Source of the DNA: Candidatus Raymondbacteria bacterium RIFOXYA2_FULL_49_16
GTDB taxonomy: Bacteria > Fibrobacterota > OXYB2-FULL-49-7 > XYB2-FULL-49-35
Length of the DNA: 64,000 nt
Direction of reading: 5' to 3'
Assembly (NCBI GenBank): GCA_001789205.1
Contig: MFYT01000008.1
Coordinates: 124,001 to 188,000, forward strand
In this document: one piece after another, positions 26,358 through 35,457 of the stretch
Layout of the letters: each line of letters starts with the position of its first letter
Position numbering within the stretch: position 1 is the stretch's first letter
Translations under genes and position numbers: made by a program
Notes under the pieces: generated by a model
Told to the model about the DNA's origin: nothing
The model's input: the letters and a program-made list of their open reading frames with translations, nothing else
The model's database searches: none

Positions 26358-27079
26358 AGGAAGTACGTCTCAACCGATTTCTGGCATCGTGCGGGCTTGG
26401 TGCACGCCGTCAGTGCGAACGGTTCATCGTACATGGTCTGGTTCAAATCAACGGCCAGACAGTTACGGAGCTCGCGACTAAAGTTGATCCTGAGACAGAC
26501 AGTGTCACTCTGCGCGGAAAGGACCTGAAACCAATTACTTCAAGCATACACCTGATCCTTAACAAACCTGCCGGATATGTTGTTTCGTGTAAAGGGTTTG
26601 GTGAAAAAACAGTCTTTGACCTTCTGAAAGGCATGCCAGCGACCCTCAGATATGCTGGACGTCTGGATAAGGAAAGCGAAGGGCTGCTTTTTTTCTCAAC
26701 AAACGGGGAGCTTGTAAACATGCTTACGCATCCCCGGTATAATATGGGCAAAATATACTTAGTCACCCTTGATCGGACCCTCAACAGGAAAGAACTCGAC
26801 ATATTCCGCAAAGGAGTGCCTCTGGACGATGAATTGACCATGCCCGCCCAGATTGACCCCCTTTCGGACACGCAACAATGCTACCGGGTCATTATTCATG
26901 AAGGGAAAAACAGACAGATCCGGCGGATGATGCAATATATTGGTTCTCAGGTACTTAGGCTCCAACGTGTCGCTTTTGGGCCACTGCATCTTGGCAATTT
27001 GCCAACCGGAGCATTCCGAAAGTTAAACAAAAATGAAATCTACAAGTTGAAGCGAAATTTAAACCTTGCTTGTTTGTAA
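26354..27079 (+). CDS. 23S/16S rRNA pseudouridine synthase, RsuA/RluB group
   Basis: The 241-residue enzyme has an N-terminal S4 RNA-binding domain (RLNRFLASCGLGARRQCERFI, residues 5-25 in part) and the catalytic Asp in AGRLDKESEGLLFF. KIYLVTLDR and HEGKNRQIRRMM complete the RsuA/RluB/RluE/RluF pattern. Which rRNA uridine is modified cannot be told. It is coupled to the DUF512 gene (ATGA). Confidence 0.9.
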   Translation: MKEVRLNRFLASCGLGARRQCERFIVHGLVQINGQTVTELATKVDPETDSVTLRGKDLKPITSSIHLILNKPAGYVVSCKGFGEKTVFDLLKGMPATLRYAGRLDKESEGLLFFSTNGELVNMLTHPRYNMGKIYLVTLDRTLNRKELDIFRKGVPLDDELTMPAQIDPLSDTQQCYRVIIHEGKNRQIRRMMQYIGSQVLRLQRVAFGPLHLGNLPTGAFRKLNKNEIYKLKRNLNLACL

Positions 27080-27115
27080 AGTTTTACCCATTAACTACCG
27101 ATATCTTCTATTGTC

Positions 27116-28678
27116 ATGAGAACAAGAATGCGCGCCTTTGCGGTATTATTTTTCTGCGTCCTGGTTTTTGTCACAGGGGCCAAGCTGCGCCTTCCTACGG
27201 CATTGAATATTCCGACAAGCGATATTCTGTACAATCGCCAATATTCATTGGCGATAAAGTCCAATTTATTTTCCTACAGCCAGACTGACGACCCTGCGAA
27301 CATGAAGATCTGGTACATGCCGTCCATTGAAGCCAGCGCGGGCATTAAGAACCGCGTTGAGTTCGGCGCCGGCTATGCGGGCGGTCCCACGCTCAATTTC
27401 AAGGCCCTGCTTCTTGATGAAGGAAAAATAGAATACCTTCCTTCTTTTGCCATTGGCGCAAAGGACATTATGACCTCGGCCGAGGCCCATATGTTCGGAC
27501 TGGAGCAGGCGGATACGCTTAAAGCCATGGCAAATTGCGCTTTTATCGCCATGGGAAAAAGTTTCGAACAGTTCGGCACGCGCTTGCATCTTGGAACCAT
27601 GACCAATTTTGGTTTTGATACGGAGCGTTTTTCCATTTTTGCGGGCGCAGAAGTGTATCTTGGCGGAGGATTCTACGTGACATACGAAGGCTTTCAACGT
27701 TTTGGATCATTCCACCAGTTTTTTACCGTCTCATGGATATATGATAAAAAATTTCTGGTAAGCGCTGGAATTTCTGAACTACGGCAGGCTTTTCTGGGCG
27801 ATGGCAAATTCGGTCTTTTCTCGGACAAGTTTGCCCAAAGCAACGGGTATGGAGTTCCCGGTATCCGTTTCTCTCTTGTCTATTGCGGTTCCCCTTCGGG
27901 CGCGGATGCGTCGGGCATACGCGGCCTTGAGGACGAGGTAAACGACCTGAAAAAGAGTATTGACGCGATCAGAAAAAAGAGCGCTGACAACGATATAAAA
28001 GTGGACAATATCGAGAAACAACTTGGCGGGCTCGAAGAGGATTTTATCGCCCTGACATCACGCGGATCGTCCGATCGTCAAAAAGACTATAAAGTGGTCA
28101 TTTCCGAACAGTTGAAATCCATAGGCGATCTGGTTGAAACCGGTCAGGGCGCATACGATGCAGAGGAAGTTTCCTCGCACACGAAAAAGATTGTCGAATA
28201 CAAGGAATTCGCCCTTCCCTCCCTTAGCGCAATAATCCGGAACCCGAAGGCGAACCCGGTCATGGTTTCGCTGGCCATCCAAATGGTAGGTGAAATCGGG
28301 AACAAAAAATCGCGCCAGATGCTTCTGCGGCTCCTCGACTACAAAGAATCAGCGTTAAAAATTGATGCGCTCATTGCCTTGGGAAAGTTACGGGACAAAG
28401 CGGTTGTGAAAGACATTGAAGCGCTTTTACAGGACACGGACGAAGCGGTTGTTCTTACGGCACAGGAAGTTATCTATAAATTAACCGGCGTCAAACGCGC
28501 CGCGGGAACCAAGTCGGAGCAGAAGATAACGACCGATTCCATACCTGAACTTGACCAGGAAATCCCGGGAAACGAAGACACTGAAGCCCCTCTGGAAGCG
28601 GATACCGCCAAAACCAATATACCTGAAGCCAAACCAGCGAAAAAACCGGCGCCATCCCCTGGTCCGGCCAAGAAGTAG
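27116..28678 (+). CDS. outer-membrane barrel-like protein with coiled coil and HEAT repeats
   Basis: The 520-residue protein has a signal peptide (residues 1-22). A beta-strand-rich region follows (about 23-265), with alternating aromatic strands such as FYVTYEGFQRFGSF, consistent with a small barrel. A coiled coil (about 268-312) and HEAT-like helical pairs (about 345-455) with LLRLLDYKESALKIDALIALG come next. The end is a Lys/Pro/Ala-rich tail. I do not know a family with this order. The repeats would face the periplasm and could bind another envelope protein. It is convergent with the PQQ-propeller gene, nine bases apart. Confidence 0.6.
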   Translation: MRTRMRAFAVLFFCVLVFVTGAKLRLPTALNIPTSDILYNRQYSLAIKSNLFSYSQTDDPANMKIWYMPSIEASAGIKNRVEFGAGYAGGPTLNFKALLLDEGKIEYLPSFAIGAKDIMTSAEAHMFGLEQADTLKAMANCAFIAMGKSFEQFGTRLHLGTMTNFGFDTERFSIFAGAEVYLGGGFYVTYEGFQRFGSFHQFFTVSWIYDKKFLVSAGISELRQAFLGDGKFGLFSDKFAQSNGYGVPGIRFSLVYCGSPSGADASGIRGLEDEVNDLKKSIDAIRKKSADNDIKVDNIEKQLGGLEEDFIALTSRGSSDRQKDYKVVISEQLKSIGDLVETGQGAYDAEEVSSHTKKIVEYKEFALPSLSAIIRNPKANPVMVSLAIQMVGEIGNKKSRQMLLRLLDYKESALKIDALIALGKLRDKAVVKDIEALLQDTDEAVVLTAQEVIYKLTGVKRAAGTKSEQKITTDSIPELDQEIPGNEDTEAPLEADTAKTNIPEAKPAKKPAPSPGPAKK

Positions 28679-28687
28679 TAACTGCAT

Positions 28688-31135
28688 TCAATCGCGGTTC
28701 ACAGCATACCTGCACACCAGCCCGTTTTCCATGGTGCAATAGGCAATTCCCTGATTCACCACAAGTGAGATGATACGTCCGATCGTCCGGATACTTTTCC
28801 GGTAGTCGCCGGTCGCGGCCGCATAGATGCTGAGCGATCTGCCGCTTGCAAGGATAAGATTTCCCTGGTCGTACACAATCTGGTCTGATGCACCCGCCTC
28901 ATTTTTCCGCACCCACTGTTTGTCGCCGGTTTCGAGGGAAAAAGCGGCAAAAAAGGAATTGGAAAAATCGACAAAAAGCAGCTGGCCGTCTGATGCAAAA
29001 GAGGATGGCTGTGCGCCGCTTCTCATTTCCCAGGCAGGCGTTCCATTGCTGGCAAAAAGCGCTTTCACCGCTCCCGACGCTGTAGGCAGCACAAGCACTT
29101 TGCCAAAAAGCGAGGGTGAATAGGTTATTTTATCCGCAATAATCCGCTTGTAGGCCACGAACGGACCGCGTGCGGAGATAACGATACCTTCGAGCCCAAC
29201 AAAGAGAGGAAGACCGGTTGCGGGAACCACTGGAAAAACCGCCTTTATGCTCTCAAAGAGCTTTTCACGCACCGTTCCAGTCATATAATCAATAAGGTAG
29301 CAGCCGTTGTTCCAGGTTCCCGCGAAGAGCGCATCACCATTTCCCGCAAGAACAGTCACCATTCCTTTGATTTCAGTCCGCCAACGTTCCTGGCGCTTCT
29401 CAAGATCAAGACAAAAGACAGACTGGCCGGTTGTGCAGAAAAGCTTTCCGTCATAGACATAAGCGGATTGCGCCACATCGTCGTTAGAACGAAGCCGGTA
29501 TTTCCAGAGAAGCCGGCCTGTTTGTTCATCGAGGAAATTGACTTCGCCCTGGCACAGCGCTACGATGGCCGGTGGTACCCTATAGAGCGGAGAAAACTTG
29601 CCGACCGATCGTACCAAGGCAACCCAGTCCGCGCCGGTAAGCGCGCTTATTTTCTGGAACACACCCGCACGTTCCACGGTATCGGCGACCTGCAGAAAAC
29701 GTTCCCAGGCATCCAAGGCCTCGGTCTTTTTTCCTTCATCCTGAAGTAACGAGGCGTATTGCATGATAAGCCGTTCATCTCCTGGCGATACGTTTTTCAG
29801 CGCCTGTTTTATACGCTCTTTTGCCATGCCCAGCATTTGATTCTTCACAAGAAAGTCTATTTCAACCCTACTTCGGGCCAACCGCTCATCCTCTTTTTTA
29901 CTGTATCGCGCATTGAGTAAAAAAAGACCTTCGTTGTCGGCTGAAAGTGCGATATTTTCTCCAACGGCCTGAATGATCATGTTTTCATGTTCGCCTGAAG
30001 CAAAATGCCATTGTTCGCGACCGTCACGATTAAAGCAGGTGATTTTGCCGCGTTGGTCAGAGATAGCCATGTAGTCCTCGGCGACAATTAAACTTCCCGG
30101 CATTGCCTGGATTGAATAGAGGCTATTGCCGGTTGATGCCTGCATGACGCGTAATTCGCCGGCCTGGTCAAGAATGAAGACTTGGTCGTGCTGGACCCGC
30201 ATACCAATGGCGGAAGCGGCCAATGTAGCATTCCAGATCATATTTCCTGAAGACATATCAAGGGCATAGACTGACATACCTGCCGCCAGAATGATGAAAT
30301 TCTGCCACACTAAGGGCGGGCAGGTCGCCTGGAAGGAATTGCGCCATAGCGGTTCGCCTGTGCTTGCTTTTACCATGACAGTTCCAGCCCCGGGAAAGGA
30401 ATAAACAACATTCCGCTGACAGACCACGGGCTGCTGAAACATGCCCTCTGCCCCTTCAAAAGAGCGCTCCCATCGCGTTTTTCCCGTGGAGATTTGGATG
30501 GCAACGGCATTTCTGCCTGAAACAGTAAATACAATGTCTCCAACAGGTTCAGAAAGAGGGCCGGTAATCTGCATGTCCGGAGAAAGGGCGCGTGCAACGC
30601 CGTTTTCTTCGCTAAAGAACGTCAGAAGGCCCCGCTCGTTGACCGCAAGGAACCCATTGCCTGAATAGACCGGGCGGATACGATCGTTTATGCCTCGTTT
30701 TGCCCAGACCACCCTGCCATTATTTCGCGGGTCAATCAGGACCAAAAAACCATCGGTCAGCGTCGCCGCCAGGCGGGAACCTGCAGCAATCAGGCCATTG
30801 ATGCTTCCGGTACCAAAGACCCTGCGCCAGAGCAGCAGAGGTGCGGAATCGGAAACAATCGCTTGGGCCTGGGCAATTTCTATGGGATAGGTTTTACTCC
30901 CGGTTATCGCCACACAAAAACGGAGCTGGGTGCGGGCCATTTCAATGGCCCACGCATCGTCAGTGAATCCGGAAATAATCTTCTCATACAGTTGCGCTGC
31001 TTTGTCGGGCCGTCCGTGTACCTGGAGCTGAAACAGGGCCTCCTCGAGCAGGGAATCAGCGGACTCAACCGGTTCGGCGGAGGACCTTTCCTGCGCAAGA
31101 ACAAGAACAAAAACGAGGGCCGCGGTTTTTATCAT
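28688..31135 (-). CDS. secreted PQQ-type beta-propeller protein with central TPR region
   Basis: The protein has a signal peptide (MIKTAALVFVLVLAQ...SSA) and a short TPR-like segment (about residues 20-65). Two blocks of PQQ-like propeller repeats (W-containing GxxxW/LxR motifs such as GKTRWERSF and GNMIWNATL) are split by a helical TPR-like region (about 430-515). No catalytic PQQ-dehydrogenase residues are evident, so it is more like a BamB/scaffold propeller than an enzyme. The ATG at 31135 overlaps the regulator's stop (ATGA); a TTG at 31150 is the alternative. It is the last gene of a four-gene signalling operon. Confidence 0.75.
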   Translation of the reverse strand: MIKTAALVFVLVLAQERSSAEPVESADSLLEEALFQLQVHGRPDKAAQLYEKIISGFTDDAWAIEMARTQLRFCVAITGSKTYPIEIAQAQAIVSDSAPLLLWRRVFGTGSINGLIAAGSRLAATLTDGFLVLIDPRNNGRVVWAKRGINDRIRPVYSGNGFLAVNERGLLTFFSEENGVARALSPDMQITGPLSEPVGDIVFTVSGRNAVAIQISTGKTRWERSFEGAEGMFQQPVVCQRNVVYSFPGAGTVMVKASTGEPLWRNSFQATCPPLVWQNFIILAAGMSVYALDMSSGNMIWNATLAASAIGMRVQHDQVFILDQAGELRVMQASTGNSLYSIQAMPGSLIVAEDYMAISDQRGKITCFNRDGREQWHFASGEHENMIIQAVGENIALSADNEGLFLLNARYSKKEDERLARSRVEIDFLVKNQMLGMAKERIKQALKNVSPGDERLIMQYASLLQDEGKKTEALDAWERFLQVADTVERAGVFQKISALTGADWVALVRSVGKFSPLYRVPPAIVALCQGEVNFLDEQTGRLLWKYRLRSNDDVAQSAYVYDGKLFCTTGQSVFCLDLEKRQERWRTEIKGMVTVLAGNGDALFAGTWNNGCYLIDYMTGTVREKLFESIKAVFPVVPATGLPLFVGLEGIVISARGPFVAYKRIIADKITYSPSLFGKVLVLPTASGAVKALFASNGTPAWEMRSGAQPSSFASDGQLLFVDFSNSFFAAFSLETGDKQWVRKNEAGASDQIVYDQGNLILASGRSLSIYAAATGDYRKSIRTIGRIISLVVNQGIAYCTMENGLVCRYAVNRD

Positions 31136-31824
31136 AGGGCTTCGGGACAAAATTTGTATCCAGCTCCCCGGATGCTTATAAATACCTGGGGATTTTCAGG
31201 GTTGTTCTCAATTTTCTGGCGTATGCGTACGATAAAATTATCGACAGTCCGGGTAGTTGGATAGACATCGTATCCCCAGACCGCGTTGAGCAGATCGTCG
31301 CGGGAAACTACCTCGCCGGCATGGCTGGTGAAGTACCGGAGAATCTCGAATTCCTTTGCGGACAATTCGATGGTCTCATCGTTTTTTTGCGCCTCGTATT
31401 TCTTGAAATCAACGTAGAGAGCGCCTTTGCGAAAAATATCGTTTTTCTCTTCATCTTTCCGTAACCTTTTAAAGACCGCCTTTATTTTTGCCAACAACTC
31501 CATGAGACTGAAAGGTTTGACCATGTAGTCATCAGCGCCGGCATTGAAACCCATAATTTTGTCCATTTCCTCCTTTTTGGCCGTCAGCATTATTATGTAA
31601 GCGCTGACGCCTTTTTGACGCACCTCGCGGCACACCTGGTATCCATCCTTGACAGGAAGCATAAGATCAAGAACCACCAGATCGGGCAGTGTCCGGACAA
31701 TGCTTTCCACCGCATCCTGGCCATTGGCGACATGCTGGACAGCGTATCCCTCGATTTCGAGGCTGTCCTTGAGGCCAAGCGCGATTGATTCTTCATCTTC
31801 TACAACGACAATGGTTCCTGACAT
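31132..31824 (-). CDS. OmpR/PhoB-family response regulator
   Basis: The 230-residue protein has a receiver domain with EDE at 9-11, Asp53 in LDLMLPVKDG and Lys in VKPFS. The C-terminal winged helix (about 130-228) carries LSAKEFEILRYF and the recognition region TRTVDNFIVRIRQKIE, then IRGAGYKF. The ATG at 31824 has an AGGAG site nine bases upstream; a GTG at 31830 is possible. It follows the histidine kinase by 15 bases and precedes the propeller gene, so it is the kinase's likely partner. Confidence 0.95.
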   Translation of the reverse strand: MSGTIVVVEDEESIALGLKDSLEIEGYAVQHVANGQDAVESIVRTLPDLVVLDLMLPVKDGYQVCREVRQKGVSAYIIMLTAKKEEMDKIMGFNAGADDYMVKPFSLMELLAKIKAVFKRLRKDEEKNDIFRKGALYVDFKKYEAQKNDETIELSAKEFEILRYFTSHAGEVVSRDDLLNAVWGYDVYPTTRTVDNFIVRIRQKIENNPENPQVFISIRGAGYKFCPEAL

Positions 31825-31839
31825 AATCACTTTCTCCTG

Positions 31840-33819
31840 TTATTTTTCCAAAGGAAAACCGACGACGACCCTCAAACCGCCGTCAGACGGGGACTCGGCC
31901 CTTGCAAAGCCGCCATGGTCAGCGGTAATCTTCCGTACAATTGCCAGCCCAAGGCCAGTACCTTTTACGTCCCGCACATGCATATGATCTGATCGATAGA
32001 ATTCATCAAATATTTTCGATTTTTCGCCGGCCTGTATGCCAATACCCCAATCGCGCACCGCGACAAAACCCCAGCGTCCTTCCCTCCCCGTTTCTATCTC
32101 GATGTCTTTTTTTGTGGGCGAATATTTGATCGCGTTATCAATGAGATTGACCATTACCTGGACCACCATGCGCGAGTCGCACCTGACAACGGGATCGTCA
32201 GCGGAGGTTTTTCGCTGTACTGCCACATGTTTCTCCTCGATAATAAGCGTAAGGGCGGCAAGCGCCTCCGCCACAAGCGTTTCCAACCCATGCTCGCCGA
32301 AATCGTACTTGATGCGGCCGTCTTCAAGGCGCGAAAAATCGAGTATTTTATCAATGAGTATTGACAGACGCTCGCTTTCACGTGAAATAAGGCCATAGTA
32401 GGCGGTCTTTTTTTTCTCATCAGTGATTTTACCGCTCTGCAACATGTCGCCGAACATGCGGATGGAGGTAAGGGGGGTTTTCAGTTCGTGCGACACACTG
32501 GACATAAAAGAGGAGCGCAGCCGCGTTAAGGCCATTTCCTTGCGGATCGCGAAATAGGCGAAACCAGCGCCGATAAGTATGCTGGTAAGCAACAACGCAA
32601 GAAGCGAAAGATACAACAAGCGCTGGTGACGGATGATATCGGTGAACTCGGCCGGGTCGCTGTCAAAGAACGTGATATTGATGAAGGGGAGCCGCTCACT
32701 CAGACTCGTCGTGACCGCTATCTGACGCGTGGCATATGAAGAAGGGGGTTTGTTCGTAAAGATACTTCTGCCATCAAAAAAGCTGACATCCATAGCAACG
32801 TTTTTTTTCGCGGCAATCCATTGATTCACAAGGCTGATAAGCCAGGAGAGATCGACAACGGCCACTATGGATTTATTGGGTCCATATCCATGCACATACA
32901 GTATGGTCGAATCACGGTAGAAGTATCCTGAATCGGGCAGGAGCCGGTTACGGGCATAGGATTCGACAAGTGCTTTTAATTCCAATTCCTTGACAAGGGC
33001 GGCTTTCCGCTGTTTGAAACGCGCCAACGTCTCCGCGCTTCCGGGATACGCCGGTAATTCACGTTCGATCTTGCCGGTATAGAAAGTGAATTCCTCAGAA
33101 AATATTTCCGCTGAATCCGAGAGCAAGTATTCATAACATTCCAGGAATGCATTACCCGCGGCGTCCGCCTGTCCCTGTTCGGCAAAACCGCGCGCTTTGA
33201 AAAAAAAGGCGGCGATCTTGGGCGATAGTGAAACAGGCAAGAAAAAACTGGTTGTGTCGCGCAATACACGGTCGGCCGTTTCCATACACGCTGAAACGCG
33301 TCCAGACTTCAAAGCGCTTCGCATAAGACCATTTTTTGCCGTAAGCCGGTTTTCGCCGGACTCAGCTTCAGCGCTGCTGAGAAATTCGGCATACTTGGAA
33401 TAACTGTCCGTCTTGGCATCATTCTCTCCGGCAAAGAGGATCGCGAGTTGCGGGGAAGGATCGCGAGCAAACGCAAGGGGAAAAAATCTGCGGCTAGGCA
33501 ATCGGGAAGGATATATGATGTTCTGCTGACGTCCAAGATAATACAGCGCCTGCACTGAAAGATGGTTCGTTTTGCCAAAGTCATCCCTGTCTGCGATTGA
33601 GTCCAGGCGCCGCTCAAACTCGTCAAGACGGGTATCGGCGTATTGGACGCAGGAAGAGGCCATTTCACGGTAGTTGACCATCATCTTGTGCTCAAAAACA
33701 TATCGTTCGTTACGAACAGCGCGTAAACCCAGTATTAAAAGGATAAAACTGGGAAGCGCGATTGCAAGTAATACGGCGGCGACAAGACGCCGGTTCTTAT
33801 TAAAAACGATCTTTTTCAT
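31840..33819 (-). CDS. membrane sensor histidine kinase with large periplasmic domain
   Basis: The 659-residue kinase has a membrane helix near residues 12-33, a roughly 360-residue extracytoplasmic region with helical repeats followed by a PAS/Cache-like part, and a second helix at about 400-425. The phospho-acceptor is His444 in SHELKTPL, and the ATPase domain has NLIDNAIKYS (N box), DWGIGI (G1) and GTGLGLAI (G2). No HAMP domain is obvious. The large sensor region may read an envelope signal with the proteins encoded on either side. It overlaps the upstream gene by four bases and is followed by its regulator. Confidence 0.93.
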   Translation of the reverse strand: MKKIVFNKNRRLVAAVLLAIALPSFILLILGLRAVRNERYVFEHKMMVNYREMASSCVQYADTRLDEFERRLDSIADRDDFGKTNHLSVQALYYLGRQQNIIYPSRLPSRRFFPLAFARDPSPQLAILFAGENDAKTDSYSKYAEFLSSAEAESGENRLTAKNGLMRSALKSGRVSACMETADRVLRDTTSFFLPVSLSPKIAAFFFKARGFAEQGQADAAGNAFLECYEYLLSDSAEIFSEEFTFYTGKIERELPAYPGSAETLARFKQRKAALVKELELKALVESYARNRLLPDSGYFYRDSTILYVHGYGPNKSIVAVVDLSWLISLVNQWIAAKKNVAMDVSFFDGRSIFTNKPPSSYATRQIAVTTSLSERLPFINITFFDSDPAEFTDIIRHQRLLYLSLLALLLTSILIGAGFAYFAIRKEMALTRLRSSFMSSVSHELKTPLTSIRMFGDMLQSGKITDEKKKTAYYGLISRESERLSILIDKILDFSRLEDGRIKYDFGEHGLETLVAEALAALTLIIEEKHVAVQRKTSADDPVVRCDSRMVVQVMVNLIDNAIKYSPTKKDIEIETGREGRWGFVAVRDWGIGIQAGEKSKIFDEFYRSDHMHVRDVKGTGLGLAIVRKITADHGGFARAESPSDGGLRVVVGFPLEK

Positions 33820-34730
33820 TGTAAAAAGGGCATCAGAAAAAGGATAGCGATGTATGTCCTGCTCAGATCAAAGAGGTCGAACCCTGCGCTACAGGAGACC
33901 ACATCATAGAAATTCAGGTCAAGTCCAACGAGAGGCAGAATGGATTTTCCCAAAAGCGGTACTTCAAAGTTGCGTTCACCCTCACCGCCATATTTGATCA
34001 GGCTGGATTGGCTAAGGGCCAGTCCAGCGTAGATGCCGGGAGAAAGCAGCCAGTTGTTCTTGCAAAAAACATACTTTGCCGAGAGCGCGTGCATAATCGC
34101 CAGCTCATCTACGGCAAGTGTAGAGTCGTTCCGGGAGAATATCTCTCTGCCATAGACAAACTCGATGACCAGGGTACCTACCTGTTTTCTGAGATTGCGC
34201 CGCATTTGCAGGGCAAGGCAGCGCATATCAAAGGGCTCGCCTGCATAGGAAAATCCGTATGTGCCAAGACTCGATATAGATGCGGGCCGAATATGGGTGC
34301 CGAAAAAATAGCCGAAACCGACGCTTCCCCATCGCGCAGGCGCATTGAAAAACAGGTTCTGGTCTCGTACATCCCTGGCGGAATCAGCATTGTCGAGACG
34401 GGCCTGTTCGAAAACGTCCTGGGTGAACAGCTTTTTGCGGACCGCGGCCGCGTTTTTTATTTCACCCGGGGTCACCTTGAAACGTGTGTTATAGACAGAC
34501 CCGCGAAGCTGGAACTCATCGAATGAAACCTGCTGGCCATTGTAGACAATATAGTTGATTTTATCCGCTTCAATGACAATGGCACGATTAAATTCCTTGG
34601 AAAATATTTTCAGAATGACATCTGATTTGCTGATTATTTCGCCTTCGACCGTGGATCCTGTAATGAGCACAACAGTATCAGCGTGCAAGCACAAGACAAA
34701 CGCCAGGATTGCCAGAATGGCCATATACAT
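33816..34730 (-). CDS. secreted protein of unknown function, barrel-like C-terminus
   Basis: The 304-residue product has a signal peptide (MYMAILAILAFVLCLHA). A small beta-rich N-terminal domain (TGSTVEGEIISKSDVILKI) resembles the short SH3-like modules at the start of many envelope proteins. A long strand-rich region with aromatic ends (GSVGFGYFFGTHI, LLSPGIYAGLAL, LPLVGLDLNFY) looks like an outer-membrane barrel. I do not recognise the family. It is the first gene of the kinase-regulator-propeller operon and may be the sensed or sensing component; that is inference. Confidence 0.55.
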   Translation of the reverse strand: MYMAILAILAFVLCLHADTVVLITGSTVEGEIISKSDVILKIFSKEFNRAIVIEADKINYIVYNGQQVSFDEFQLRGSVYNTRFKVTPGEIKNAAAVRKKLFTQDVFEQARLDNADSARDVRDQNLFFNAPARWGSVGFGYFFGTHIRPASISSLGTYGFSYAGEPFDMRCLALQMRRNLRKQVGTLVIEFVYGREIFSRNDSTLAVDELAIMHALSAKYVFCKNNWLLSPGIYAGLALSQSSLIKYGGEGERNFEVPLLGKSILPLVGLDLNFYDVVSCSAGFDLFDLSRTYIAILFLMPFLQ

Positions 34731-34817
34731 GAAAAATACAAAATAAGGACTTGGAGTAGATACTCTATAAATGGCCTATCTTATTAAATTATATTACACT
34801 ATCAGGTTTTGAAAAAG

Positions 34818-34891
34818 GCCCGGATAGCTCAGGTGGATAGAGCGCTAGTTTCCTAAACTGGAGGCCACAGGTTCGAGTCCTGTTCCGGGTA
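34818..34891 (+). tRNA. tRNA-Arg (anticodon CCT)
   Basis: The 74-base sequence folds as a cloverleaf. The acceptor stem pairs GCCCGGA with TCCGGGT. The anticodon stem CTAGT/ACTGG holds the loop TTCCTAA, whose middle is CCT. The T arm is ACAGG-TTCGAGT-CCTGT. The D arm has the usual GCTC-AGGTGGATA-GAGC. No CCA is encoded. It reads AGG arginine codons. Confidence 0.95.
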
Positions 34892-34897
34892 TTAAAT

Positions 34898-34935
34898 AAT
34901 CCCGGCCTTGCATGATGTTTTGCAGGGCCGGGATT
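34898..34935 (+). terminator. 15-bp hairpin after tRNA-Arg, probable terminator
   Basis: AATCCCGGCCTTGCA (34898-34912) pairs with TGCAGGGCCGGGATT (34921-34935) over 15 pairs with one G-U, around an eight-base loop. It begins six bases after the tRNA end. Only three T follow the stem, so it may be a terminator, a processing signal or both. Confidence 0.55.
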
Positions 34936-34956
34936 TGCATGCGAAACCATAGAATC

Positions 34957-35454
34957 ATGAAGCTTTTTATTCCATACACGTTTCTTTTTTTTCTTGCGAG
35001 CGTTGGCTTTTGCGCCAACATGACCATTAAAGAGGTTGTTGCGGGCGATCTCTGTATAAACAATTTTGGCGACTATGTCAAACTCCTGGGCGTGGTCTGT
35101 CCCGCCCTTGGAGAATCATACGGCAACGAGTCAAAAGAATTCACCACTGCGACGCTTAAAAACAGGCGGATACAGCTTGAATACGACGAGAAAGCCAGAA
35201 AAATGGACGCAGAGGGCACCTTCATAGCATATGTATATCTTTTTTGCGACACCTGCGTTTCAGCTTCGTTCGAAGACACCCTCACAAAAGGACAGACCGT
35301 CATCTCATACCAAGCGCCGCTTATCAATATTTGCGCTGAATTGCTTGAGCGCGGTCTTGCACGCGCGGACACTGTTTCGCAGTATGCAAGCAAACCCTAT
35401 TTCAAACATCTTGAGAAGACCGCACGGACAAAAAAGATCGGTATGTGGCGATAG
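34957..35454 (+). CDS. secreted staphylococcal-nuclease-fold protein, catalytic residues lost
   Basis: The 165-residue protein has a signal peptide (residues 1-19) and a thermonuclease-like layout: VVAGDLCINNFGDYVKLLGV matches the GDT...VRLxGI region, DAEGTFIAYVY the DxYGRxLAYV region, and CAELLERGLA the VNxxLVxxGLA helix, ending KKIGMW. In SNase the active site is Arg35, Glu43 and Arg87. Here these positions read Lys, a non-Glu (CPALGE) and Thr, so nuclease activity is unlikely. I take the ATG at 34957, which starts the signal peptide. It is convergent with the PEGA-like gene. Confidence 0.7.
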   Translation: MKLFIPYTFLFFLASVGFCANMTIKEVVAGDLCINNFGDYVKLLGVVCPALGESYGNESKEFTTATLKNRRIQLEYDEKARKMDAEGTFIAYVYLFCDTCVSASFEDTLTKGQTVISYQAPLINICAELLERGLARADTVSQYASKPYFKHLEKTARTKKIGMWR

Positions 35455-35457
35455 GGA

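Noticed and set aside
34845-35063. 72-codon minus-strand frame covering tRNA-Arg
   Set aside because: It contains the tRNA-derived peptide GTGLEPVASSLGN, a common false protein produced by translating tRNA genes.
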